NCBI GenBank assembly: GCA_027922465.2
Contig: BQMF02000469.1
Span: forward strand, 248,001 to 312,000
Reading direction: 5' to 3'
Length of the DNA stretch: 64,000 nt
From: Turritopsis dohrnii
Lineage: Eukaryota; Cnidaria; Hydrozoa; Anthoathecata; Oceaniidae
A model generated the notes under the pieces. It saw only the letters and a list, made by a program, of their open reading frames with translations. It made no database searches and was not told the DNA's origin. Positions 10,117-22,100 of this stretch are shown here, piece by piece. The position numbers were made by a program, and so were the translations under genes. How positions within the stretch are numbered: position 1 is the stretch's first letter; each line of letters starts with the position of its first letter.

Positions 10117-13100
10117 CTGCATAAATATAATAGAGATTTATGTTTTTCATCTCAAGTTGTAAATAACAAGGAAGTTGATTACAGCTAAGGTTTCTAACTA
10201 AGTATTGAAGAACACTGAAGTCTTTTTACCTGTGGAATGGTCTCTTCCAACAGTATATGTTTCTGACAGAGTTTAACGTCATCCGTGTATGCAAATGTTT
10301 CCTCAGGAATTTTTATTTTCACTTTACCGCGAAACAGCCCATTGACTAATTTCTTTTCAATTGCCGGAAAGTCATACTTGACACTGCTATTTATCCATCC
10401 ATTTTCTTCAGTGAATTCACAGTTTCCAATGACCAATGGCAGAAGATCCATATCTGGCTGATAAGACATAATCATGTGGTCCTGAACATCCATTAATGAT
10501 ACCTCAGGCTGTGCATTATCAAATACACCACGACAAATGTCAAGGATTTGGTTTTGATGATATACCAAATAATCGATTAATGCTAATGCAAAGCGGCCAG
10601 GACCATTTTGGCAAAACAATGCATAACTTAATGAATGTTCATGTGTCAATTCATCTGGGTAATGATCAACTTCTAATTTTACTCGATCTAATAAAAAAAC
10701 ATCGTAAGAGCCGGAATTTCATTTAATATTTAAAACTACAGTAAAATTTCTTTCCCAAATTTCTGTTTTAGCGCTGTGCTAATGCCTTGCTATCAAGTTT
10801 GGCCTCGTTTCTATACATTCTATTGTTTCACTAATTACATTTCTCATTTCTTAGTAATATGGACTTATTATTTTCATTTCGGAGTGGAATTATTAAAATC
10901 TTCAAAAGGGGGCGATATCTATTGGCTTAGCCAGAACGCTATGTTAAAAGAGAAATTCGGGAAAGAAATTCTACTGTAGTTTTAAATATTAAATGAAAGA
11001 AAAACTCATTATGCCACTTTCCTCAAGAACATGTTACAACTTTTAAGTAAATTATGTCAGCATTAACATTTTTGGTTGTGATTAATTTCATTTCATTTCA
11101 TTAATTTCATTGAAAGCTTGTTATCTCTTGCTTTTCTCTCATTTCAAGTGTCACTGCATAGTGATGAATCATTAGTAATTATGAATTCATAATGATTCAG
11201 AGGCAAATGCTTTGATTTGAGAAATGTTAAATGATAAAGTACCTTCAAAATAGGTTGCTTTCAACCCTACAGTTCTCAAAATCTTTTTAAAAACATTATA
11301 CTAATACAAGATATTTGAGATCATTTTCTTCAAAAAGAAAGCAGACTTCTAAAAGTCCTTGAATGTTTTACTTTGTAATCATTTTGAAGTAATTACAACC
11401 GATAAATTACTGCAGTAATCAGACATATCACTAACATATCAAACAGTATCGGCCATTCCGAAAATATATTTATAATACTTACTACAGTTTTTTAAGACAG
11501 CTGACAGTGCCTTCCAGGATACAAAAAATTTATGAAACAGTCTATGCATGTGGTTTTGATAATCTGAAAAAGTAAATAGTAGAAAAAGTATATTTCTTTG
11601 GATTTTGGGTTGTTAACGGATAAAATATAAATTGAAAATAATCACATACAAAACAAAGACAAACAAGGATTCAAAGATACAAACAAAGATAAACTGGACT
11701 CCTAATGCTACCCGAAGTTCATAACATTTTAATTCAGTTTTGTCATGTGAGATTAATTAGCCATCGCCTCTCCTAAACTTCGTGTTAACTAGCTAATTTT
11801 CCTACAAGCAATGTTATTTGGGTTATGTACTTTTGTTCATTGTATATCAAAATTAGATGCTTTAGGGGCTGATTACATGATCCCGGTTAGCCTGGATGAA
11901 ATTTCATCCCGCCTTTCCGAGATCTTGGCTTCCTGGTCAAATCTTCATAAATTTCCCATCGCGATTACATGATAAAGTTTTCATCCCGCCTAACCGAGAT
12001 CTCGGCTATCAAGAGCGGGGATCCCGGTTAGGCGGGATGAAATTTTTCCATGTAATCGCTTCGTTTCGGTCAACCGGGACAAGTTTGAGGTTTGAGCATG
12101 CGTGTTTGTCAAAACTTCAAAACACAAACAGAGAAAATGGCGGACAAACAACATCGATTTCTTTGGACTGGTGAGTTGGTTTCAACTTTAGTGGATGCAT
12201 TACAAGCATATAAATCAAGTTGTGAGTCCGTTGATTTTAATGCTGATAAAGTCAAGCAGTGTGAAAGTGTTTGCAAAACGTTGGCTCTTAAATATTTAGA
12301 GCTAGAAGAATCATGGTTCAGACCACCAACTGTACCTCAAAAACTTGTGAGAGATGATGAACTTGAAGAAGAAGGAAAAAATTAACCAAAGAATATCTAA
12401 ATAATATCTATCACCCACAACAGAGCCTCTGCCATTTGGAAAGGACTCGCATACAGTTAATATTGACCAAGATGTACCCTCTCCATCTACATTCTCTGTT
12501 ATTAGCAGAGAACAAGAATTTATTGAACCTTCACTTCTTGTCGAGCACTCTCATTGATGATATTTAAACATATTACTCATTGATATTTATCTATATCCTA
12601 ATACGCGCTGTGCATCCAGTTTTTAATACTAATCCGCAATCGTGCATCCCACTTTTATTTTAGAGAGTGTTGTGTTTTTTTATAATTTACGGTCAAAATC
12701 TTCTTAATCGTGGTCATTTTTTCGTTAGACCATTGATAATTGACGATTAGTATAATAGCACGCGGCGTGACGTCAGTTATTTTTGTCGTATCACGGGGGA
12801 GCCATTGCATTGCATCCCCAATCGAACGCGGCGTTTTTGGGGAAATATCTCGAGAACCAATAGCGATAACTGACGTTTTTTAGGGTCGGCAACACGGGTG
12901 ACGGGGTGACGCAACATTTGGACCTAAATTTTATTTGGTACTGCGGCTATGACGTCATTAAAATCTTTGACCGACGATATCTCTGCAACGGTTGGTCGTA
13001 GCGAAACGATCCCATACATTTTTTTGCTCAGTTTCTCAAGCTCTACAACCTGGGTACACTTTCCAGTCCCAATTCCGTAATTGAAATTTTCGTCACGGGG

Positions 13101-16100
13101 TTCGCACACGGGAATGTGGGATTCTTGCACATCCTTTTCGAAATTAAAGCCGTAAAAAACTTTTACGCGAGATACTAGTCTATATCCTAATACGCGCTGT
13201 GCATCCAGTTTTTAACTTGGTAAGTGTGAAAAAAGACTGGGGACGAAATGTTTCTATGGAAAATTCAATACGGCATCTTTAGAAAGTGAGTAACTGAGTG
13301 TACTGTGTGCACATCCACGATTAGTATATGCTCCTCGGTTTGGTTCTTTTTTGGTTTCGCACTGAAAATCTGCCGAAAAACGTCAATGGAGAAGCGCGAG
13401 CAATGCAATGTTTTTCGTTCGAAATTGGCTAACGATCGTTTTGTAGCAGTAAAAACAAAAACAAAAAACTTCACGAACACGAAGATAGTTTTTTTTAAAA
13501 CGAAGATCTTTAATTTTATTGTTTTAGTCGTTTTCGGAGAAAGATCGTATCGTAAAGATTGAATTAACAAGTGTAAGTTTTGAGACTTTTTTCGTCTTTT
13601 TCCATTTAATTCATTTTTGACTGTTTGGTAGGCTGGAACTATACTCATGATAATTTAATAACTTTTTCTATGTTTGCTTTCCGATTTGGATAAGAAATCA
13701 AGTTTGTGTTTTGTTTTATTTTGCTTTCCTTTTTTGTTTGTGTGTATGTGTAGCATTTTGTTTATTATGATATGGTTTTCATTGCTCATGGAAATCTTCT
13801 TTTTTTAGTTTAAAATAATTACGAAAGAATTTAACAAGTCTAAATGCTTGAGTGTTTTGGTAAAGAACAGACTATTAAAATAACGAATGGTATCGAATCT
13901 TAGTGGATAAAAAAAGCAACATTATCAGGTATAATTCCGCATATCATTTACATGGCGTTTTTATTCTTCTTCATAACATATCTTTTATTTCTTTTTTGAC
14001 TGTTTGGTAGGCTGAAGCTAAACTCATGATCTTTTAATAAATATTCCCTGTTCCTACCCATATGTTTGCTTCAAGTTTGCGTTCGTTCTTTTAGTTTGCT
14101 TTTGTTTGTGCGTATATGTAGCTAAATATGTTTTTATGATTAATAGAAATCTTCTTTTTTAGGTAAAATTAATTATGAAAGAATAAATAAATTCGACATT
14201 GTAATATGAAGGGTGTTTGGTAAAGAACTGACTAATGAAATAACGAATGCTATCGAATCTTATTGGAGTAAAGAAGCAACGTTAGCAGGTATAATTCCGT
14301 TTATCATTCATATTTCCTTTGGCGTTTTTATTTTTCACTACACGCCAAGGCAGCTTTGTTTACCACCCATTATCATTAAAGACTGAAAGAACAAAATTCC
14401 CACCTATTGCCCTTTGCTATGCGCCATCTTAACCAACAAATACAGCAGCCACTTCATCCATCGTGACATGAGGTTTTTTTTGTGTCTGTGTCAAAATCTA
14501 CATTTTATGTTTTGTAATCACCTCTTTCTCTTTTCACGATGAACTGAAATCTTACGACATTTTAATAATGACGTTAGATTAAAAAATAGTGCCGCCTCTG
14601 CGTAGCCTTACGTCAAATATATGTAGGAAAAACCGTTTAAAAAAAGTTAAATATTTCACTCCCTAAATTAGAAGTGGTATGCACAGCGCCGATTATGATA
14701 ACTTTTTATTTCTATAAATGTTCGACACGGGTGTGAGCGATGCGTCGTTTTGAGAAATGCAACAGTAAAAAGTTTTTACACGGGATACTAGTATTATATA
14801 TATATCTATATACTAATTACGTGTGTGCATCCGCTTTTTTCACGCGTTCACTCTCTAAAATTTCGGGTCGTTTTTGCGACCATTTATTCATATAAGTGTG
14901 CCAGACCACGGTTAATATTTTTCTATGATTAGTATAAGGAAAGATACCTTTACATTACATTTTCATCGTTTCAAATGTTTTGATTGTTCGCGAGATCAAG
15001 AAACAAAAGACAACAATGAAATTTTATGAAGATATATTAATGTTTTTAGGGTAAGTACGCTTAAGAACTTTTTGGTTTGTTTGTTTTGTTTTTTTATAGT
15101 ATTAATAGGGTTTCTGTGTCATTACTTTTCAAATAACACGCGATTGAAGAAATGAATATCATGGTTTTTAATCATGACGTTCGGGGTTCGTAAAGAAAAT
15201 CGCAATTGTTTACAATTCACATTTTGACACTTTTACGACTTTCGCGTTTGGCTTTTACTTACATTGGGGTTTGGATTTCATGAACAGTTACAGCGATTTT
15301 AATATTTTTGTTGTTTACCTGTACGCACAATTTATTTTTACAAAAGAATATATCGTATCGTGAAAGATTTATCATGAATATTTTGATGTGTTTCAGATTC
15401 AGATTGACTCCAGTGTTGAACTAAAAATGCTTTAGCCGGAATACCTTGAGATTTTTAATTAAAAGTGTGAAGAGTGTTTCTTTCTGTATTGCATTTTTTG
15501 CACAGCGCGTATTTTTATTTTTGATGGGTTTTGACTTTTCTGTTCTGCGCTTCAGTGTTGATTGCATACTCTAAGGTCCCGAATGGCGTCTGTTTAAGTG
15601 AATCATTAAATCTGGGGAACCATTACATTGCCTCTTCAATTAGAATGCGAAGTTATTAGGAAAATATCTCTAGAACTTCTAAGAAAATAACTGACATTTT
15701 TTATGGTCAATGACATTGACGAAGGGGTGACAAACAGAGCTCTTACGTCACTAAAATGTTTGATCGACGATATCTCGATAAGGGTTGGTTGTCGCTTAAC
15801 GATCCTGTACATGTTTCGGTATATTTTTTAGAGTTCAGCAATACAGTTAGAACTTCCAAATTCGATCTCTCTAAATTTATGGATCGAACTTTATGATACC
15901 TGCACCTTCTGTTTCCTTTTCTTAAGGTTAGGGTTTAGGGAATTAGAGGAGTTTACAGTACTTACAACACTGATGCACTTTCTGTTCGTTATTCTGTGAT
16001 TTAATTTTTCGTCACCATTTTTTGAGACATCATTTTCAGAATTAAAACCTGTAAAATTGTTTTACACGGGATACTAGTTTAAACATATTACTCATTGATA

Positions 16101-19100
16101 TTTATATTATATATATATTGTTTATTGTTTACTAAACTATGTTTATGTATTCTGTCTTCTTAAACCAATTCATCAGGAAGATTATGTTTTATTATTTAGT
16201 TAATACTGAACGTACTATCCCTCCTTCGCCACTTTCAAAAGAAGAAATTAAGTCAGAGTATTCATGGCTTTTTGCTCTTCAAATTGATTTCGTCTCATTT
16301 GTGTTTTAACTAGATTTTCATCAATATGTCTTCGATTTACCTCACAAAAGTTATGAAACACGAAACATGCGTAAATAATGGTGGGAACTTTATCAGTTTT
16401 GAAATCCGTTTTTCTTGTTAATGAGGACCAGCGTGCTTTTAATCGACCAAAAGCACATTCTATTGGATTTTTGTGCTGATCTCAGCATCGTCATTAGTTG
16501 ACCATGACATGTACTCTTTTATACAAAACGGCGTTAAAGGACACGCAGGATCCCCTATTAAGTTATTATTATTTCGGCAACCAGGTATTACCTCTTGATA
16601 TTTTATTGACAGCTCATCGTTCCTTAGTATGTGGTTGAGTTTTGAATTAGAAAAAACCTTAGCATCATGAACTGCACAAGGATAATGGCAACCAACATCC
16701 ATAAACAGACCGTAACAATCGCAAACAGCTTGAACATTAATCGAGAAGAACTGCTTGTAACCAAAGTAATCCTCAGAGTACACCTGTGGCGTCTTAATTG
16801 GTATGTGTGTACCATCAATGCATCCAAACGCAGTAACCATACCATACTTAGGTTCAAACTCGGATTGTTTGCGATTCATTTTTTCGGGTGTTAGGGGCAA
16901 ATGTAAATAAGCTGGACTGATAGCGTGACAGACGTGAATTATAACTTTGGAAACTGTACATTGGTGGATTCCAAAAGCATTCGCAGTCATTCACAACGAG
17001 CCAGTATCCTTTAGGTAATATAAAGTTAAGGCTATCTTCTTATCAGCTGAAAGATATCGGTGATTTGGTGATCGAAGATCTGGAGATAAGTACGGCTTTT
17101 ATAAGTCAACAAGTTGGTAAAATTCTTCTTTTGACAGCCGAAGGTTTTTCTTCCAGCACCATTCTGGAGAGAAACCGTTTAAGAAATTTTGCCAAAAGAT
17201 GTCGCTTTTTCCACTTACAACACAAGTGGATCGTTTCTTCCGTTTGACATGATAGCTGCATCTTTTTTTTTCTGCCAAGAACATTTTGCTTATCTATAGC
17301 GTACGTGGTTATCATTAACTTCAATTTCACTTGATGTAATTGGGTTAAATGAAGTTGCATCATACAAGCATTCACCATAGCACTGCAGGAGCTTATTAAT
17401 GAAGAGCAAAGTGCTAGTACTAGCTTCCTGCTTTCCATCTTTAATAAGCTTTAAATTTAAAAAATCTCAGTATCGTCTGCTCTTTTAAAGGCAGGGTAGT
17501 TTTGTCCCGTCCCGCATAAACGGTATGAAAATTTTGCATATAACACCGAGTTGAAATTCATCTCAGCAAGGCAGGATGAAATTTCATCCCGGCTAACCGG
17601 GATCATGTAATCAGTCCCTTAGTCCAGGAAATGTTTGCCACCATATATTCTTGCAGAGTGATTTTTTGTGAATAAAATCTCAAAACCTGGATTGGCAAAT
17701 TTATTTTCGTGATGCATATATTCATTATCACACTTTTGGAAATTACTTTTAAAATTTAACACAAAGTACAGGTTGTATAATAAAATGTTGTCTATTTCCC
17801 AAAACCTGCAGTAAAAGTTGATTTAAGATTTATCATTAAAAGTATCGAAAATGTTTAGTGTTATTTTTTGTGATTTAGTAGAATTCATTTTTGTGGTGTG
17901 TAGTGAATTCTGAAGAATTTATGTTAAGAATAAAGAGCCAAAATCAGAAAAATAAGGCAACTTTTTGTAAATATTGCAGGAATTTACTTTCTTATTTGTA
18001 CTTACATTAACGATTTTTAAAATTTTATTAAGGACTTATATGGAGTTTATAAGTTATATATTTGTTATATAAACTGAATCACAATTTAAGAAATGTATTG
18101 ATTTATTTATTGGTTCGTCCTTATTACTGTAATTATAGAATCATTATTTAACAATTACTGAACAAAATTAGCAGGTGCCTCAAAAGGATGCAGGTGTTTG
18201 TAAAGATGTTTTACCAAAAGAAAACAAGGTTTCTGGGCACAAACCTAATTTTAATTTTATTTTAATTTATTTATTTATTTACAAATGTTTATCAAGGATA
18301 GCCTACTCAGGTTCTAGAGCATTTAAGGCCCCCATTTGGTCTATGAAAGCTGTTATGACAGAAACCGCTCAACTATACAGCCACTCTTAGCTAAATGCTA
18401 AACAGAGAGAGAATGATTCACACTGTTATAGTCACTGGGATGAGTCGGTCGGGGTTTGAACCCGCGACCTCCTGAAGAGGAAACGAGCACTCTACCACAT
18501 GGCAACCAATGTAAAAAAATGTTTGTGCATCATACAATGTGTTTGGTTCATTGGTTAAAGAGATATGCAGAAAAAACTTTCATGTCAATATCTCTATCAT
18601 TTTGATTAGATTCTCTTAATAGTTATGAATGAATTTCAAAAGGTTCAAAAATCTAAATTTAAACTTTGTGTTTCGTGCTACAATTGTTGCTGCATGCAAG
18701 AACCTTCAAGCTGCTCTAATAGCTCTAAACAGCAAGGTTCTAAATAAAGGTTCAAGCAAAGATATTTACATAATAATATAAATATTGTCATGAATACTTC
18801 AATTTGTCCGATTAGCATACTAGCCTATGAAGATTGTATATTTTGAGCAAAACATTTTGATGAATCAGAGAAAACATTACAAATATCAAAATTTAGTGTG
18901 TACTCTAGTGAACTCTGGTCTTTTCATAAAGTGTTTTTAAGTGGCCTGATCACGGGGTTTAAATTATAATAAGACTCGTCAACTATTTTTAGTGCAGTGT
19001 TTTGTGAAAAGACTGGCAGTGGCTTCTATCGTAATAAAAACAAGCAGTCCATCTCTGCCTTGGTAAAACATCTATTTAACTTGTTTCATTCGTTCTTGTG

Positions 19101-22100
19101 GTCTTACCTTTGTTACCTTGTGAGATTATGTCTCGGATTGTTGTTTTATTCGCCATTTCCATGTTAATTTTGTAGTTGAATTTTCGAAACAAAATTCGTT
19201 GAAGCTGAATAATTTCCCGCAGATTGTTGATTATACAAAACACAGTTTCCTATAATGAAAACAACGATTTTGTTAAGGACAAAACAAAACAAAACAAAAT
19301 GCCCTTACAGGAATAAGGATTTCTGCAAAATCAGCTGAAGCATGAAAAATGAAATATTTCATAACATTTTTGAAATTTGGAAAAAAAATGTTGAATGACC
19401 TGGGTGGGCTCCAGCCACCGACCTTTCTGCTGATCACTGAAGGCGAATATCCACTTTGGATAATTGTCTGCGGAACGAACGGGATTGGTTCGCTAAACAA
19501 TAGACCACGTGAAAATATTGTGTAATATTTGCACGTGGTCTATTGTCGTGCGAACCAATCCGGTGTCACCGCCTAAAAGTACTCCCCTCAATGAGTACTC
19601 CCCAGTACTTATTTCCTAGGAAATAAATTCTCCCCAGTACCTTTTTCCTAAGAAATAAGTACTCTCGGGATTCCTTATTTCCTAGTAAATTTGTACTTCC
19701 CCTTGGAAATAAGTACTCCCCTTTTTATGCCCTTGAGCAGTTTCGGTAAACTACACACCAAATCGTCCCATGAATATCCGAATTTCTGTAAAAGGATTAC
19801 TGATTTTCTGTTTAATGGAAAGGACGGTGCTTGAAATAACTGAGGGGAATGAAAACAAACGCACATAACAAAAACAAAAATAAAACATTTTGACATATCC
19901 TACATTATCAGCATTAATACTTGCATACAGGTAGCTTATAATAGTTATAGAAGTGCCAGTTATTTTTCGGCAGCTAGTCTCATTATAAGTTTTGATTAGG
20001 GAATTTTGACTTTAGGGAATGGCGACAAGTTCTTCTTTATCAAACACAAGATAAGATGGTCTCGCATTTTTCCAACATCAAAATGGGCCTCCATGGGCGA
20101 TGACCCATTCAAAATTTCTGCTGCAAAGGCCACAGCGAATGGGCCACAATTGAAGCCATCAGGCTGTTTTTGCACGGGAAGGAAGTTGATAACCAATTTC
20201 TCACTCTCGTTAACAATTTTCTTGTACAACGCATCTACACATTTCTTTGTGGATCGGGTGAGGGATGTCTTCAAGCTGTCACAGATCTGAACCCTACCAT
20301 TAGAGGAAAATGTGAGCAACCAGTGGTTAGAGCCATCATGCAGTAGCTGAATGTGGTCATTGCTAACTGGTCGATATGGTGCATTGCCACGTTTTTGCAC
20401 GTTCAAGACAGATTGGTAATCAGCTCCCAGCTCTTTACAAATAAGCTTCTGGGCAGCGTCCATGATCCGATCATTCAACCATGAATTTGGAGAGCGAAGG
20501 ATTTGTTCGTCTTCAATCTGGAGGTTATAAAGATCATTCTTTAGCCAGAAAATGACATGACTCTCATTGGCTCTTGAAATTTCTTTCGTTTGATCTGTAG
20601 GTTTTCCAGATGATTTCCAGAAGATTCTTTAAGCAGATCGATGGTGTTGCTATGGGTTCTCCTTTAGGTCCTAGCCTTGCTAATTCTTTCCTGTGTCACT
20701 ATGAGAAAGTATGGTTAGATAACTGCCCCAAAGAGTTCAAACCTGTGTTTTACAGAAGATATGTTGATGATATTTTTGTTTTGTTCTCGTCTCCTGACCA
20801 TGTTGTCAAATTTAAGGAGTACTTGAACAAACAACATGATAATATTTCTTTTACTTCCGAAGTGGAAAATAATGATTGTCTTTCCTTTCTTGATGTTAAA
20901 GTCAGCCGAAGTGATGGTAAATTTATTACATCACTTTATCGAAAAATCACTTTCAGTGGAGTTTATTCTAACTATAATAGTTTTATAGCTGACGAATATA
21001 AACATGGTTTGGTGTTTTCGCTTTTATACCGCATTTTTCGTATTTCTTCTAACTTTAAAATTTTTCACATTGAGGTTTCGAAATTGAAAGACATTCTCCA
21101 CAGAAATGAGTACCCTCAAAGTTTGGTTGATAATTGTATTAGGCTATTTTTGAATAAAGTTCTCCTCCCTAAATCTATACATTGCACAGTGGAAAAGAAA
21201 ATTGTATATTTATTTTTGCCTTATTTAGGACAATTATCACTTAATATTAGAACTAAGCTCGTGAAAGCTGTGCATAAGTCTTCCAATATGTGTGAACTCA
21301 AAGTCATATTTAGCTCACAACAACGTTTGTCCTCGTTTTTTAGGTTCAAAGATCGTGTTCCGAAGTCTTTACTTTCAAATGTAGTGTATAAGTTTATGTG
21401 TAGAAGCTGCAATGCTTCTTATTATGGCAAGACCACTAGACATTTCAAAGTTAGGGCTTCTGAGCACTTAGGTATGTCACCTTTGACCGATAAATTTGTT
21501 AAGAACACACAGAGCACAGCTGTTAAGGACCATATTTTGTTTTGTAACTCTCCTGCGAGCTTTGAAGACTTTCGAATTGTCACCACTGCTCGTAACAACT
21601 ATTATTTAGAAATAAAAGAGAGCTTAATGATCTATAGAGAGAAGCCTATTCTTAACAAAAATATCTCTTCTTCTCCATTGTATTTATTTGATAAGTTCGG
21701 TTAATTACTCGTCTAGGGAGTGCTTGCATAGTGCAGCATGCTGACGAGTAATTTTCCCATATTTGGTAATATTCTGATTTGTTATAACTTGTTATATAAT
21801 TTTCCCATATTTGGTAATATTCTGATTTGTTATAACTTGTTATATAAGGTGTGACTTGTTAAAATTTCGTGTATACTGATGATGGCTGGTGACAGCCGAA
21901 AGCTTTAAATAAATTGAACGTGTCTAATGCTATGTCAAGATTCTTTCGACTGTAAACCAGGAATGCTTTTCAGGACGAATAATAAGCCATGCGGATTTCC
22001 ATTTTTTATTGTTAATCATGTCAGCTAAACTAACTGCAACCCCACTAAAAGGGCCAAATATTTTCACAACTTTCCGTACACTCACTTTAATCATGCCGTT

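Larger units (their letters stand above)
11865..17618 (-). mobile_element. Harbinger DNA transposon with nested Helitron-like elements
   Basis: Terminal inverted repeats start GGGGCTGATTACATGATCCC at 11,865 and read GGGACTGATTACATGATCCC inward from 17,618. Both continue through a palindromic 'ggatgaaatttcatcc'. The element is flanked by the 3-bp duplication TTA (11,862-11,864 and 17,619-17,621), as usual for PIF/Harbinger. It holds both expected genes: a Myb/SANT-like protein (+) near the left end and a HARBI1-type transposase (-) near the right end. The space between is filled by three Helitron-like elements (12,590-16,077). Both genes are damaged, so the copy is dead. Confidence 0.92.
20621..21946 (+). 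mobile_element. 5'-truncated Penelope-like element with 10-bp target duplication
   Basis: AAGATTCTTT occurs at 20,621-20,630 and again at 21,937-21,946, bounding an insert of 1,306 bp. The insert begins inside the reverse transcriptase gene, so it is 5'-truncated. It ends with two 48-bp tandem repeats (21,749-21,845) and a hammerhead-like core (21,877-21,901). It lies in the coding region of the Ginger protein, antisense to it. Confidence 0.9.

Noticed and set aside
10194..10229. End of the RNF213-like gene by reading through to TAG at 10,194
   Set aside because: A CAG|GTAAAA donor lies just before, and an in-phase exon with a good acceptor follows 113 bp downstream; kept only as an alternative ending.
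13265..13648. Overlapping open frames on both strands in Helitron-like element 2
   Set aside because: No domain, Lys/Phe-rich composition on both strands, and the segment is part of a non-autonomous element.
18427..18507. tRNA gene on the minus strand
   Set aside because: A and B boxes are present but the cloverleaf is incomplete and a SINE body plus (AAAT)n tail follow.
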